DNA from: Shinella zoogloeoides
Lineage (GTDB): Bacteria > Pseudomonadota > Alphaproteobacteria > Rhizobiales > Rhizobiaceae
Direction: 5' to 3'
Length of the DNA stretch: 64,000 nt
NCBI RefSeq assembly: GCF_003574625.1
Contig: NZ_QNUJ01000012.1
Span: 62,001-126,000, forward strand
The notes beneath the pieces are model-generated. The model was not told where the DNA came from. It saw only the letters and a program-made list of their open reading frames with translations, and searched no databases. The stretch's first letter is position 1. Each line of letters begins with the position of its first letter. Below are positions 39,331 through 49,677 of the stretch, piece after piece. The position numbers were made by a program, and so were the translations under genes.

Positions 39331-42300
39331 CTAGTGAAAATTCCGGCTCTTGACCTTCAGCCGATCGATCAGAAGATCGGGGACGAATATGTCCCTGGCT
39401 GGCGCCGCCGCCTTTGGCCGCTCGCGCGGATCCGGCGCGCCATTGCCGCGCGCGAACTCGTCGCCCCGGCCATGCGGCAAGGGAAACTGCTCGTCCTGTT
39501 CTCCCAGCCGGCCGAGGTCATCCGAGAGGTCGAATAGCCGCTGCGCGACAAGATGGACGACGTCCCCTTCCCGCTGGATCTTGCCGTTAATTGCCATCAT
39601 CGAAGCGGAGAGAAGAACGCGGCGCTGGCGCTCGAACAGCGTCGGCCAGACCACCGCATTGACGATTCCGGTCTCGTCTTCCAGGGTGAGAAACATGACG
39701 CCCTTGGCCGAACCCGGCCGCTGGCGAACGAGCACCAGGCCGCCGGTCATCAGCCAGCGGCCGTCGCGCTCGGCCATCGCCTCGGCGCATGTGACCATGC
39801 CCTTCTGGCGAAGGTCTTTGCGGAGGAAGGCGATCGGGTGCTGGCGGAGGGTGAGGCCGGTGTGCGCGTAGTCTTCGACGACCTCGTGCCCTGCCCTCAT
39901 AGAGGGTAAGGCGACCTCGGGCTCCTGCAATTCCGCGACCTGGCGCGCTTCGCGCTCGGCGGCCGCGGCCCAAAGCTCAAGCGGCTCGTCACGCAGACCC
40001 TTGATCGCCCATAGCGCGTCGCGGCGCTGGAGCTGGAGCGATGGAAGAAACGCATCGGCCTCGGCCAGTTTCACCAGCGCGGCCGTCGGCACGCCGGACC
40101 GCCGCCACAGATCGTCTGCGGAGGCGAAGGGTTCATCGGCACGCGCCGCCACGATGCGGGCGGCATCCGCCGTCGAGAGGCCCTTCACCATCCGCAGGCC
40201 GAGACGAACGGCGCAAAGACGGCTTCCTTCGAGCTCCTCGAGCGTGCAGTCCCAGCGCGAGGCGGTAACGCAGACCGGCCGGATCTCGACACCATGCTGG
40301 GCGGCATCCCTCACGATCTGGGCCGGCGCATAAAATCCCATAGGCTGCGAGTTCAACAGCGCAGCGCAAAAGGCATCCGGGTGATGGCATTTGACCCAGC
40401 TGGATGCATAGGCAATGAGGGCAAAGCTGGCGGCATGGCTTTCCGGAAAGCCATAGCTGCCGAACCCTTCCAGCTGCGAAAATGTGTTCTCGGCGAACTC
40501 GGCCGAATATCCGTTCTTGACCATGCCGGCGATCAGCTTGTCCTTGAACTTGCTGACCCCGCCGGAGAACTTGAAGGTCGCCATGGATTTCCGCAGCTGG
40601 TCCGCCTCGCCGCCGGTAAACCCGGCGCAGACCATGGCGACTTTCATGGCCGACTCTTGAAACAACGGGACACCGAGGGTTTTCGAGAGCACCGCCTCCA
40701 GTTCGGGTGTCGGATAGACAACCGGCTCCTTGCCTTCGCGCCGGCGGAGATAGGGATGCACCATGTCGCCCTGGATAGGCCCGGGTCTGACAATCGCCAC
40801 CTGCACGACCAGGTCGTAAAATGTGCGGGGTTTCAGGCGCGGCAGCATCGACATCTGCGCCCGGCTTTCGATCTGGAACGTGCCAAGAGTATCTGCCTTG
40901 CGGATCATTGCGTAGGTGGGTGAGTCTTCCGATGGGATCGAAGCGAGGTTCCACACCTCACCCTTGTACTTGGCCATCAGGTCAAAAGCCTTGGCCATGC
41001 AGGTCAGCATCCCCAGTGCGAGGATGTCGACTTTCATGAATTTCAGCGCCTCGATATCGTCCTTGTCCCATTCGATGACCTGGCGATCGTCCATGCGGGC
41101 AGGCTCGATCGGCACGAGATCGTCGAGCCGGTCATGGGTCAGAACGAAGCCGCCTGGATGCTGGCCGAGATGGCGCGGCGCGCCCATCAGCTGCTGCGCC
41201 AGTTCCAGCGTCAGCGTCAGCCTATAATCGGCTGCGTTGAGATTGTTCTCGCGGATCTGGCGTTCGGATACCCCTTCCGACCAACCCCAGACGCCGGACG
41301 ACAGTTGCCCGATCATGTCCTCGGGCAGGCCGAGGGCCCTACCGACGTCCCGCAATGCGCCCTTGGCCCTATACCGCGTCACCGTGGAACAGAGCGCCGC
41401 CTTGGTGCGGCCATAGGTGTTGTAGATCCACTGGATGACCTCCTCCCTCCTCTCGTGTTCAAAATCGACGTCGATGTCTGGCGGCTCGTCCCGCTCCTGG
41501 CTGATGAAGCGTTCGAACAGCAGGTCGTTGGTATCAGGGTCGATGGAGGTGACGCCGAGGCAATAGCAGACGGCGGAGTTGGCCGCCGAGCCCCTGCCCT
41601 GGCAGAGAATGCCCTTTGACCGCGCGAAGCGGACAATCGAAAAAACCGTCAGGAAATAGGGCGCATAGTTCATCGTCCGGATCAGTTCGAGCTCGTCGCG
41701 CAGGGATGTCCGGACCTTGTCGGGAACGCCCTCCGGATAACGAGCCGCGGCACCTTCCCAGACGAACTTGACCAGCGATTGCTGCGGATCGAGGCCGGGA
41801 ACGATAGCCTCTTCCGGATACTGGTATTGCAGCTCCTTGAGATCGAACCTGCAACGCTCGACAATCTCGCGGCTGCGCGCCAGAGCTTCTGGGTACTCGG
41901 CAAACAGCCGGTGCATCTCCTCCGGCGCCTTGAGAAAGCGATCGGCATGGCGCTCCCGGTCGAATCCGACATCGTCGATGGTCGTGCGGGTGCGGATGCA
42001 GGTCACGACATCCTGCAACTGTCGGCGGCTCGGCTCATGAAACAGCACGTCGTTGGTGACGACGGTCCTCACCTTGGCGCGGGCGGCCATGGTGGCGATG
42101 CCGTGCAAGCGCAGTCGATCATTCGGCCGGCGGCGCAGGTAAAGGCTGACATAGGCCCGATCACCGAACAGTTCGGCCATCTTGCGAAGCTGCACGGCGC
42201 AGGCGTCGTCGGCTTCATCCGGGACTAGCACGCCGATCATGCCGGCGGCGTGTTCGGCAACATCCGCAAAATCGATCAGGCAGTTTCCCTTGCCGCCGCG

Positions 42301-42594
42301 ACTTTTGCCGAGCGACAGCAGCCGCGTCAGGCGCGAATAGGCCGGCCGGTCCATCGGATAGACGAGGATCGACATGCCGTCGGTGAGATCGAGCCGACAA
42401 CCGATCACAAGCCGAATGCCGGTGGCCTTGGCTGCCTCCCAGGCGCGCACGATCCCGGCGAGACTGTTGCGGTCGACGACGCCGATCGCGTCGATGCCGA
42501 GCGCGGCCGCCGTGGCGAACAGTTCGTCGGCGCTGGATGCCCCGCGCAGGAACGAAAAGTGTGTCGTGACCTGAAGTTCGGCATAGCGCGTCAT
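39331..42594 (-). CDS. dnaE2: Error-prone DNA polymerase III alpha subunit DnaE2 (ImuC)
   Basis: DnaE2 carries out translesion synthesis together with ImuA and ImuB. The 1,087 residues contain an N-terminal PHP domain ([20 protein letters not shown]), the polymerase core with catalytic [13 protein letters not shown] near residue 375 and [12 protein letters not shown] near residue 520, a helix-hairpin-helix region, and a C-terminal OB fold ([20 protein letters not shown]). Length is typical. ATG 42594 overlaps the imuB stop (ATGA). Rhizobia often carry an extra copy of this cassette on a plasmid. The operon is under the SOS box at 44832-44846. Confidence 0.96.
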   Translation of the reverse strand: MTRYAELQVTTHFSFLRGASSADELFATAAALGIDAIGVVDRNSLAGIVRAWEAAKATGIRLVIGCRLDLTDGMSILVYPMDRPAYSRLTRLLSLGKSRGGKGNCLIDFADVAEHAAGMIGVLVPDEADDACAVQLRKMAELFGDRAYVSLYLRRRPNDRLRLHGIATMAARAKVRTVVTNDVLFHEPSRRQLQDVVTCIRTRTTIDDVGFDRERHADRFLKAPEEMHRLFAEYPEALARSREIVERCRFDLKELQYQYPEEAIVPGLDPQQSLVKFVWEGAAARYPEGVPDKVRTSLRDELELIRTMNYAPYFLTVFSIVRFARSKGILCQGRGSAANSAVCYCLGVTSIDPDTNDLLFERFISQERDEPPDIDVDFEHERREEVIQWIYNTYGRTKAALCSTVTRYRAKGALRDVGRALGLPEDMIGQLSSGVWGWSEGVSERQIRENNLNAADYRLTLTLELAQQLMGAPRHLGQHPGGFVLTHDRLDDLVPIEPARMDDRQVIEWDKDDIEALKFMKVDILALGMLTCMAKAFDLMAKYKGEVWNLASIPSEDSPTYAMIRKADTLGTFQIESRAQMSMLPRLKPRTFYDLVVQVAIVRPGPIQGDMVHPYLRRREGKEPVVYPTPELEAVLSKTLGVPLFQESAMKVAMVCAGFTGGEADQLRKSMATFKFSGGVSKFKDKLIAGMVKNGYSAEFAENTFSQLEGFGSYGFPESHAASFALIAYASSWVKCHHPDAFCAALLNSQPMGFYAPAQIVRDAAQHGVEIRPVCVTASRWDCTLEELEGSRLCAVRLGLRMVKGLSTADAARIVAARADEPFASADDLWRRSGVPTAALVKLAEADAFLPSLQLQRRDALWAIKGLRDEPLELWAAAAEREARQVAELQEPEVALPSMRAGHEVVEDYAHTGLTLRQHPIAFLRKDLRQKGMVTCAEAMAERDGRWLMTGGLVLVRQRPGSAKGVMFLTLEDETGIVNAVVWPTLFERQRRVLLSASMMAINGKIQREGDVVHLVAQRLFDLSDDLGRLGEQDEQFPLPHGRGDEFARGNGAPDPRERPKAAAPARDIFVPDLLIDRLKVKSRNFH

Positions 42595-44105
42595 CCGAAC
42601 ACCCCATGCACAAACCAAAGATGCGAGCCGGTTTCCGGATCGATGCCGTCGCCGGCGCGATAGACCCAGTAACGCTCGCCAAGCTCGTCCTCGACCACGA
42701 AATAATCCCTGACCGCCTGGAACTCGCGCGGGCGACGCCACCATTCGCCAAAAATCCGTTCCGGGCCATCGGCGCGCACGACCTTCCGGCGCTTGCTGCG
42801 CCAGGTGAATATCGCTGGCGGCTGGTCCGGCAGGAGCGCGATAACCTCAATGCGTTCCGGATTGGCGAACAGCCGCGTCGGCCGCGGCCATTTCACCGCC
42901 CAGGCCTCGCCGATGTCAGGCGCGGTCGCGGCAATCCGCCGGACCGAGCGCTCCGGCACATCGGAGGCAACTGGCGCGACGCGAAAGAGCCGGTGGCCAC
43001 GATTGCCCAGAATGTCGACCAGCGGGGTAATGTCGGCGACCTCCTCCTCTATCAGCGAAGAAGCGATCTGCCGCTCCTCCAGCGGCTCGGCAAAAACGGC
43101 GACCAGCACCAACTTCTCGATGCCGAAACCGGGATCGATCGTCTCGATGCGGTCGCAGAGCAGCTTCGACAGGCGCGCCGGATCGCGGACCGGTTTGGCG
43201 AGACCAGCGCGAAGATGCTGCCGGGTGTTGTCGACCCGGTGAATGAAGAGGTCGCAGCGCCGCGCGCCGAGACCGTCTTCGGCAAGGCGAGCCGAGAGCT
43301 GGCCAACCAGCCGGCGGACATATTTGGCGATGGTCTCCGGTGCACCGATCGGCTCGGCAAAATTCTTGCCGACTTCGACAAGCTCCGGCGTGCGGATCGG
43401 TTCGATCGGTTCGGCGATCCGGCCGAACATCTGATCCAGTCTGCGTCCAGGTTCCGGCCCGAACCGCAACGTCAGCGGCGCACGCGGCATGGCCGAGAGC
43501 TGGCCGACCGTGTCGATGCCGAGAACACGCAGGCCCTGGACGATCTCCGCCGGTAGCCGCAGCGCGACGATCGGCAGGTCGATGACCGCTTTCGTCACTT
43601 CGCCCGCCGGCACCACCGTCGTTTCCGTCGCCAGCAGCCGCGCGAGCGCATGCGCGGCGCCCCATGTATCGGCGACGGCGGCGCGCGCCGTCAGCCCGCG
43701 GCCGCGCAGCATGTTGACGAGGCCGGAGACGAGAAGCGCTTCGCCACCGCGCAGGTGATCCGCGCCTTCGGTATCGATGACAAGGCCGTCGGCGCCATCG
43801 ACAGCGACAACGGGGCTATATTGCCGGAGCGCCCAGAGCGCCAGCCGTTCAAGTGCTGCTACATCCTCGGCCGGAGCTGCGTCGACCATGAGAAGATCGG
43901 CGACCATGGCCTGCGCCTTGCTGGCGGCCATGCCGATGCGCAGGCCAAGCTTCATGGCTATCGGATCGGCGGCAGAGATCCATCGCTTCGTTCCGCGGCG
44001 GGCGATCACGACCAGCGGCTTGTCAACCGGCAAGGCTTCGCCAGCGCGCCGTCTGATCCGCTCGGTCGCGAGCAGTGGGAAGAAGACAGATACGACCCTT
44101 GTCAT
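42591..44105 (-). CDS. imuB: Y-family polymerase-like ImuB
   Basis: ImuB is a catalytically dead Y-family protein that bridges DnaE2, ImuA and the beta clamp. The 504 residues start [20 protein letters not shown]. The site that is DxD in active polymerases reads [10 protein letters not shown], and the second acidic motif also appears lost ([20 protein letters not shown]). The C-terminal third carries the usual extended tail. GGAG lies 6 nt before the ATG at 44105. The gene overlaps imuA by 83 bp and dnaE2 by 4 bp. Confidence 0.93.
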   Translation of the reverse strand: MTRVVSVFFPLLATERIRRRAGEALPVDKPLVVIARRGTKRWISAADPIAMKLGLRIGMAASKAQAMVADLLMVDAAPAEDVAALERLALWALRQYSPVVAVDGADGLVIDTEGADHLRGGEALLVSGLVNMLRGRGLTARAAVADTWGAAHALARLLATETTVVPAGEVTKAVIDLPIVALRLPAEIVQGLRVLGIDTVGQLSAMPRAPLTLRFGPEPGRRLDQMFGRIAEPIEPIRTPELVEVGKNFAEPIGAPETIAKYVRRLVGQLSARLAEDGLGARRCDLFIHRVDNTRQHLRAGLAKPVRDPARLSKLLCDRIETIDPGFGIEKLVLVAVFAEPLEERQIASSLIEEEVADITPLVDILGNRGHRLFRVAPVASDVPERSVRRIAATAPDIGEAWAVKWPRPTRLFANPERIEVIALLPDQPPAIFTWRSKRRKVVRADGPERIFGEWWRRPREFQAVRDYFVVEDELGERYWVYRAGDGIDPETGSHLWFVHGVFG

Positions 44106-44781
44106 CGGGGGCTCCAATTTCGAATTCGGCGCTTTCGCCCGCCTTTACGCGCATCAGTTCCGCCAGCCAGCGCGCCCTCCCGACGCCGGCAACAGGTAGT
44201 CTTTCCGACGGCAGGGTGCTGATGCGCCATCGCGTCGTCGAGGCGGTCGGCTGCCCATAGTCCGATGCCTCATTCTGTCGTCGCCATCGCCGGAGCACGA
44301 TGCCCATGGCCCCCGTCTTCTCGGCGGCGAGTTGCAGGCGACGCGATGCGGTCATCGGGAGACGAACAAGCTCGCCGACCACGGAAGCAAGCCCGCCGAA
44401 GGACAGCCCCTCCTCCATCGCCGACAGCGCCTCCTCTTCCCGATCGCTTTCGCAGAAGACGACACGATCCGGATGGAGCCCGGCCTGAGCAACCGCAGGG
44501 AAAAACAGGTCGGGGCGCGTCATGCACCACAGAACCCTGCCTCGTGACCGGGCAGCGATGCCGGCAACGAACAACGCCGCCGCGGCCCCATCGACGGTCC
44601 CTCCCCCGCCGCCGGCGACCTCATGGAGCGCGCCGAAGGCGAGCCCTCCTCCCGGCAGCGCCCGATCAACCTCGTCAACGCCGAAAGGCAGGACCTGCCT
44701 TGCGCGCTGCGAGCCGCTTTCCAGCTGCTCGATACGCTCGCGAAGCTCGGCCAGCACGGGGTTGAGGGTATGGTTGGCCAC
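44023..44781 (-). CDS. imuA: Mutasome accessory protein ImuA
   Basis: ImuA is the RecA-like small subunit of the ImuA-ImuB-DnaE2 mutasome. The 252 residues include LPFGVDEVDRALPGGGLAFG, the RecA-like core without a proper Walker A (AGGGGGTVDGAA in its place), and SRGRVLWCMTRPDLFFPAVA. It is the first gene of the operon and lies 51 bp downstream of a LexA-type SOS box. No strong Shine-Dalgarno is visible before the ATG (CAACC only), so initiation may be weak. Confidence 0.92.
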   Translation of the reverse strand: MANHTLNPVLAELRERIEQLESGSQRARQVLPFGVDEVDRALPGGGLAFGALHEVAGGGGGTVDGAAAALFVAGIAARSRGRVLWCMTRPDLFFPAVAQAGLHPDRVVFCESDREEEALSAMEEGLSFGGLASVVGELVRLPMTASRRLQLAAEKTGAMGIVLRRWRRQNEASDYGQPTASTTRWRISTLPSERLPVAGVGRARWLAELMRVKAGESAEFEIGAPDDKGRICLLPTARDRADQTARWRSLAG

Positions 44782-44831
44782 GGCAGAATTGTTGCTCCAT
44801 CAGGGTTTTCAGCGGTTCTTTAAGCTGATAT

Positions 44832-44846
44832 GTTCATTATTTGTTC
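44832..44846. promoter_or_regulatory. Alphaproteobacterial SOS (LexA) box
   Basis: GTTC-ATTATTT-GTTC is an exact GTTC-N7-GTTC direct repeat, the LexA operator of alphaproteobacteria. It sits in the 206-bp spacer between divergent imuA and the UvrD-like helicase gene and could control both. Confidence 0.85.
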
Positions 44847-44987
44847 CAATTGCCCAACTGAGTCAATCGGGCCTCCGCCCCGGAAATCATCTCTCGGCTA
44901 AGTGTTGAAACGAATCCCTTAGTCGCTTCAACGGGATATCCAGTGATCGGAGGGGCAGGAAAATTTTCTTATGGTGTCTGGGGACAA

Positions 44988-47057
44988 ATGGCGGCGGCGC
45001 ATCTCGAAAAACTCAACGATCGGCAACGCGAAGCCGTCGAGCACGGTATCGGCCTGCCGGACGGAAAGATCGGTGGCCCGCTGCTGATTATTGCCGGCGC
45101 GGGCAGCGGCAAGACCAACACGCTGGCGCACCGCGTCGCGCATCTAATCGTCAACGGCGCCGATCCGCGCCGTATCCTGCTGATGACCTTTTCCCGGCGA
45201 GCGGCTTCAGAAATGGCACGCCGGGTGCAGCGCATCTGCCGGCAGGTGCTCGGCGACAACGCCGCCATCATGACCGACGCACTCGCCTGGGCCGGCACTT
45301 TCCATGGCATCGGCGCGCGGCTGTTGCGGATGTATGCCGAGCAGATCGGTCTCAGCGTCGATTTTACGATCCACGATCGCGAGGACAGCGCGGACCTGAT
45401 GAATCTCGTCCGGCATGACCTTGGCTTTTCCGCCAAGCAGAGCCGGTTCCCCACGAAGAGCACCTGCATCGCCATCTATTCCCGCGTCGTCAATTCCGAG
45501 GCCTCGATCAAGGAGATCCTGAAATCGTCCTATCCGTGGGTGCTGGAATGGGAGGACGAACTGAAGCAGCTTTTTGCGGCCTACGTTGAAGCCAAGCAGG
45601 CTCAGAACGTGATGGATTACGATGATCTGTTGCTCTACTGGGCGCAGATGGTTTCCGAACCGGAGCTGGCCGAGGACGTCGGCAACCGCTTCGACCATAT
45701 CCTCGTCGACGAATATCAGGACACCAATCGCCTGCAGGCGTCGATCCTGATGTCTCTCGCGCCCGGCGGCCGCGGCCTGACTGTCGTCGGCGACGACGCA
45801 CAGTCGATCTATTCCTTCCGCGCCGCGACCATCCGCAACATCCTGGATTTCCCGAAGGAATTTTCGCCGAAGCCGGCGGACGTCATCACGCTCGACCGCA
45901 ACTATCGTTCGACCCAGCCGATCCTGGCGGCCGCCAACGGCGTCATCGAACTGGCACGGGAACGCTATACGAAAAACCTCTGGACGGACCGCGCCTCCGA
46001 GCAACGGCCGATGCTGGTCACCGTCAAGGACGAGGTCGACCAGGCCGCCTATATCGTCGAGCAGGTGCTGGCCAACCGCGAGATCGGCATGACGCTGAAG
46101 CAGCAGGCCGTGCTGTTCCGAACCTCAAGTCACAGCAACGCGCTGGAGATAGAACTCACCCGCAGAAACATTCCCTTTGTGAAATTCGGCGGCCTCAAAT
46201 TTTTGGACGCGGCCCATGTGAAGGACATGCTGGCGGTCATGCGGTTCGCGCAGAACCCGCGCGACCGGGTTGCCGGCTTCCGGGTGCTGAAGCTTTTGCC
46301 CGGTATCGGGCCGCGGACAGCCGGGAGTATCCTCGACACGATTGCCGCCGATCCGGAGCCGTTGCAGTCGCTCGCCGAAGTCCCGCCGCCGGCAAAGACC
46401 GGCGACGACTGGCCCGCCTTCGTCACGCTGGTCACGGCGCTGCGCAAGGCCGAAGCGGGCTGGCCTAGTGAAATCGGCACGGTGCGGATGTGGTACGAGC
46501 CGCATCTCGAACGCATCCATGAGGACGCGGACGCCCGCAAGGACGACCTGCTGCAGCTCGAACAGATCGCGGGCGGCTATGCGAGCCGGGAACGCTTTCT
46601 GACGGAGTTGACCTTGGACCCGCCGGACGCCACCAGCGACCAGGCCGGCGTACCGCTACTCGATGAGGACTATCTGATCTTGAGCACGATCCATTCGGCC
46701 AAGGGGCAGGAATGGCGGGCTGTATTCATGCTCAATGTCGTCGACGGCTGCATCCCGTCCGATCTTGGCACCGGCTCTACCCCTGAACTCGAGGAGGAAC
46801 GGCGCCTGCTTTATGTCGGCATGACGCGGGCGCGCGACAACCTCACGCTGATCACGCCGCAGCGGTTTTTTACGAGCGGGCAGAACGCAAGGGGCGACCG
46901 ACACGTCACCGCTGCGCGAACACGCTTCATCACGGCCACCCTCCTCCAGTTCTTCGAGGTGGCCGGCTGGCCGAAGGTGGGTGCTTCCGCCAGCGAGCAG
47001 AGCACGCGCCAGGTCCGCGTCGATATCGGTGCGCGGATGCGATCTATGTGGAAATGA
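44988..47057 (+). CDS. UvrD/Rep-type ATP-dependent DNA helicase
   Basis: This 689-residue superfamily 1 helicase has Walker A IIAGAGSGKTNTLA near residue 35, FHGIGARLLR, Walker B ILVDEYQDTNR near residue 239, VVGDDAQSIYSFR near residue 265, and ILSTIHSAKGQEW and LLYVGMTRARDNL near the end. It unwinds DNA 3' to 5' in repair or replication restart. I chose ATG 44988, which gives the family-like start MAAAHLEKLNDRQREAVEHG; a GTG at 44943 is in frame. It leads an operon with dinB four bases downstream and may respond to the SOS box. Confidence 0.92.
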   Translation: MAAAHLEKLNDRQREAVEHGIGLPDGKIGGPLLIIAGAGSGKTNTLAHRVAHLIVNGADPRRILLMTFSRRAASEMARRVQRICRQVLGDNAAIMTDALAWAGTFHGIGARLLRMYAEQIGLSVDFTIHDREDSADLMNLVRHDLGFSAKQSRFPTKSTCIAIYSRVVNSEASIKEILKSSYPWVLEWEDELKQLFAAYVEAKQAQNVMDYDDLLLYWAQMVSEPELAEDVGNRFDHILVDEYQDTNRLQASILMSLAPGGRGLTVVGDDAQSIYSFRAATIRNILDFPKEFSPKPADVITLDRNYRSTQPILAAANGVIELARERYTKNLWTDRASEQRPMLVTVKDEVDQAAYIVEQVLANREIGMTLKQQAVLFRTSSHSNALEIELTRRNIPFVKFGGLKFLDAAHVKDMLAVMRFAQNPRDRVAGFRVLKLLPGIGPRTAGSILDTIAADPEPLQSLAEVPPPAKTGDDWPAFVTLVTALRKAEAGWPSEIGTVRMWYEPHLERIHEDADARKDDLLQLEQIAGGYASRERFLTELTLDPPDATSDQAGVPLLDEDYLILSTIHSAKGQEWRAVFMLNVVDGCIPSDLGTGSTPELEEERRLLYVGMTRARDNLTLITPQRFFTSGQNARGDRHVTAARTRFITATLLQFFEVAGWPKVGASASEQSTRQVRVDIGARMRSMWK

Positions 47058-47060
47058 GCC

Positions 47061-48185
47061 ATGCAGCCCGTCACGTCGGCCGAGATAGAGGTGCAGAAAC
47101 CGGACCGCGAAGACCAGGTCCGGCGCATCATCCATATCGACATGGATGCCTATTACGCCTCGGTCGAGCAGCGCGACAATCCGGAATTGCGCGGCAAGCC
47201 GGTTGCTGTCGGCGGCTCGGCCGCCCGCGGCGTTGTGGCGGCGGCAAGCTACGAGGCGCGTGCTTTCGGTGTGCGTTCCGCCCTCCCGTCGATCACCGCC
47301 AAGCGTCGCTGCCCGGATCTGATCTTCGTCACTCCACGCTTTGACGTCTATCGTGCGGTATCAGCGCAGATTCATGCGATTTTTGCAGAATATACCGACC
47401 TGATCGAGCCTTTGTCGCTCGACGAGGCCTATCTCGATGTCACGGCCAACAAGCAGGGCATTCCGATCGCGACGGAGATCGCCACCAGGATCCGCGCTCG
47501 CATCAAGGAGGTCACCGGGCTCAACGCCTCGGCCGGTATTTCGTATTGCAAGTTCCTCGCAAAAATGGCCTCCGACCTCAACAAGCCCAACGGTCAGGCG
47601 GTCATCACGCCGCGCAATGGACCTGCCTTTGTTGAGGGACTGGCCGTCAAGAAATTCCATGGTGTGGGACCTGCGACCGCCGCGAAGATGGAACGGCTCG
47701 GCATTCTGACCGGCGCCGATCTCAGGGAAAAGTCGCTTGCCTTCCTGCAAGAGCATTTCGGAAAGTCGGGTGCTTGGTACTACGACATCTCCCGCGGCAT
47801 CGACGATCGGCCGGTCCGGCCGGATCGGGAGCGCAAGTCCGTCGGCGCTGAAGATACCTTCATGACGGATATCTTCGATCTGAATGCAGCCCGCGCCGAG
47901 ATTACTCCGCTCGTCGATAAGGTCTGGCGGCACTGCGAGGCCAAGAATCTGCACGGCCGCTCCGTGACCCTGAAGGTGAAGTATGCCGATTTCCAGATCA
48001 TCACGCGAAGCAAGACCGAAGCCGCGCCGTTCGGATCGGTCGCCGAGATCGTGGCGACCGTCCACTCCGTCCTTGCTCCCTTGTTTCCGACGGCGAAAGG
48101 GATCCGCCTCCTCGGCGTGACCCTGTCATCCTTCGCCGATGATGTCGAGCGCCGCCCGGACGATCAGCTCCAGCTGGAGATCTAG
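47061..48185 (+). CDS. dinB: DNA polymerase IV
   Basis: DinB is a Y-family lesion-bypass polymerase. The 374 residues keep the catalytic motifs IIHIDMDAYYASVEQRD near residue 26 and EPLSLDEAYLDVT near residue 118, followed by the thumb (helix-hairpin-helix) and little-finger domains. An extra 20-residue N-terminal stretch precedes the usual start. A C-terminal beta-clamp motif is plausible in the last residues. It begins 3 bp after the helicase stop. Together with ImuB/DnaE2 the window carries two separate lesion-bypass systems. Confidence 0.94.
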   Translation: MQPVTSAEIEVQKPDREDQVRRIIHIDMDAYYASVEQRDNPELRGKPVAVGGSAARGVVAAASYEARAFGVRSALPSITAKRRCPDLIFVTPRFDVYRAVSAQIHAIFAEYTDLIEPLSLDEAYLDVTANKQGIPIATEIATRIRARIKEVTGLNASAGISYCKFLAKMASDLNKPNGQAVITPRNGPAFVEGLAVKKFHGVGPATAAKMERLGILTGADLREKSLAFLQEHFGKSGAWYYDISRGIDDRPVRPDRERKSVGAEDTFMTDIFDLNAARAEITPLVDKVWRHCEAKNLHGRSVTLKVKYADFQIITRSKTEAAPFGSVAEIVATVHSVLAPLFPTAKGIRLLGVTLSSFADDVERRPDDQLQLEI

Positions 48186-48280
48186 GTGGTCATTGATTGG
48201 CGCGGCCGGCCTCATCGAAATCCGCCTCACCTGCGCTAGGTTACTGCCAAGCCGCGATATGGCCGAACCGTGGAGGTACC

Positions 48281-48871
48281 ATGTGCAACGATTACAGGCT
48301 GATGGTCGAACTCGCCTCGGTCATCGAGGAATTCGAGCATCTCAAGATCAATATCCGCTTTCCCGAGGGAAGGCCGAACATCGAGGCGCGCGAGGATATC
48401 AGGATCACCGACACGGCGCCCATCGTTCGCTCGGTCGAAGGCGACCGCGGGGTTGGCGAGCTTGTCCAGCGGCGATGGAGCTGGCCGGGACCGAGCAAGA
48501 ATCCGGTCTACCATTTCCGGTCGGAAGGCCGCGATTTCAGCTCGCACAGGGCTTTGATTTTGTGCGACGGATTCTTCGAATTCACGAATCCGATCGAGAA
48601 AGACAAGAAACGCAAGGACAAGTGGCTGTTTCAGAAGGTCGGGGAACCGATCTTTGCCATCGCCGGCATCTGGCGCGCCACCGAAGAGGTCGGCGAGGCC
48701 TTTACCATGCTCACGATGGCGCCGGGTCCCGATATCGCACCTTACCACGACCGCCAGATCGTCATACTCGAGCGTGATGCGTGGATGGACTGGCTCGATT
48801 CGACCGTTTCGGCAAAATCGCTGATCAAGCCGCTGCCTGCCGGCTCCCTTTCCGTGGAGCAAGTCGGCTGA
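48281..48871 (+). CDS. SOS response-associated peptidase (SRAP/YedK-HMCES family)
   Basis: SRAP proteins form a thiazolidine DNA-protein crosslink at abasic sites in single-stranded DNA. The product begins MCNDYRLMVELASVIEEFEH, with the catalytic Cys2 exposed after Met removal. It also has LILCDGFFEF and MTMAPGPDIAPYHDRQIVIL, where the conserved His usually lies in an HDRMP box and here reads HDRQI. GGAGG lies 4 nt before the ATG. It is 196 residues, slightly shorter than YedK. It follows dinB with a 95-bp gap. Confidence 0.9.
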   Translation: MCNDYRLMVELASVIEEFEHLKINIRFPEGRPNIEAREDIRITDTAPIVRSVEGDRGVGELVQRRWSWPGPSKNPVYHFRSEGRDFSSHRALILCDGFFEFTNPIEKDKKRKDKWLFQKVGEPIFAIAGIWRATEEVGEAFTMLTMAPGPDIAPYHDRQIVILERDAWMDWLDSTVSAKSLIKPLPAGSLSVEQVG

Positions 48872-49128
48872 TGCGCTTCTCCTTCCCGCATAGTCACGCC
48901 TTTCCCGGCGGCGAGGTCCGCGTCGAAGATGCGGAGGCTGCGGAAGGGATGTGTGTTGTGGAGTTCGGAGACGGGATCGCCATGATTGGAGAATGGCATC
49001 CGGACGGCGACGACATTCAGCTTTCTGTCCCGTCCTATCGCACGGCTCGCGGTACTGATGTCGATGCGCGCCGCTGGCGGCTGGTCATGGACAAGGCTGG
49101 AACTTGGCGTTCGCGGCGATCCGTGTAA
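48871..49128 (+). CDS. Hypothetical protein coupled to SRAP (85 aa)
   Basis: The product MRFSFPHSHAFPGGEVRVED is beta-rich with a conserved look in its second half (WRLVMDKAGTWRSRRSV). Its ATG shares a base with the SRAP stop (TGATG), so it is translated by coupling and may assist abasic-site protection. No domain is recognised. A 10-bp hairpin (49163-49194) follows. Confidence 0.7.
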   Translation: MRFSFPHSHAFPGGEVRVEDAEAAEGMCVVEFGDGIAMIGEWHPDGDDIQLSVPSYRTARGTDVDARRWRLVMDKAGTWRSRRSV

Positions 49129-49162
49129 CCGTACCCTGCGGCGACCCCTTCCCGAAATGACG

Positions 49163-49194
49163 AAGGGCGCTCGACCCTTTCGGGGAGCGCCCTT
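49163..49194. terminator. Terminator-like hairpin between convergent genes
   Basis: AAGGGCGCTC and GAGCGCCCTT form a perfect 10-bp stem around a 12-nt loop. It separates the + strand SRAP operon from the minus-strand zinc-ribbon-like gene and probably serves both. Confidence 0.55.
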
Positions 49195-49244
49195 CTGACC
49201 CGGACGACTGCGAACGCGCGACTGGTATCGTCGCTGCAGGCAGT

Positions 49245-49496
49245 TCATCGATGACGGGCAGTGAGCGATAGATGGGGAAAGCCATCTGGGAAATCAAGAC
49301 CGTCGGGATTGCCGGTCGCCTGCAGCGGCGCATCGAGGCAGGCATCGCAGATACCGCAGCCGTCATCGTCCATCGCCCGATCCGCCTGCCCGCAACAGAT
49401 GCACGCAGCTGTAGATCGGGCAGCGTGGTCGCACCGGCGCGGCAGCATGATTTCGGCGGCGGCGTCAAAAAGGGTATCGATGGGAATTGTCTTCAT
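49245..49496 (-). CDS. Small Cys-rich (zinc-ribbon-like) protein (83 aa)
   Basis: The product MKTIPIDTLFDAAAEIMLPR carries ACICCGQ and CGICDACL, four well-spaced cysteines in CxxC pairs that could bind one zinc ion. GGAGA lies 8 nt before the ATG at 49496. It is divergent from xthA. No family is recognised; a DNA-binding or regulatory role is only a guess from the zinc site. Confidence 0.65.
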   Translation of the reverse strand: MKTIPIDTLFDAAAEIMLPRRCDHAARSTAACICCGQADRAMDDDGCGICDACLDAPLQATGNPDGLDFPDGFPHLSLTARHR

Positions 49497-49677
49497 CGCG
49501 GCCGTCTCCAACGATCTTGAGCACAGATAGGAGCGCTCAAAATCTTTGCAATGGCAGGGAAAGACGCCCAGAGCGATCAAGTTGCTGCAAACGTCCGTGG
49601 AGCTTCGACGGCGCAGGGAACCTTTGAAATTCCGGGATGGTTTTCCCTCGGACCATCGCCGCGCCCGGAGCAGCTTC

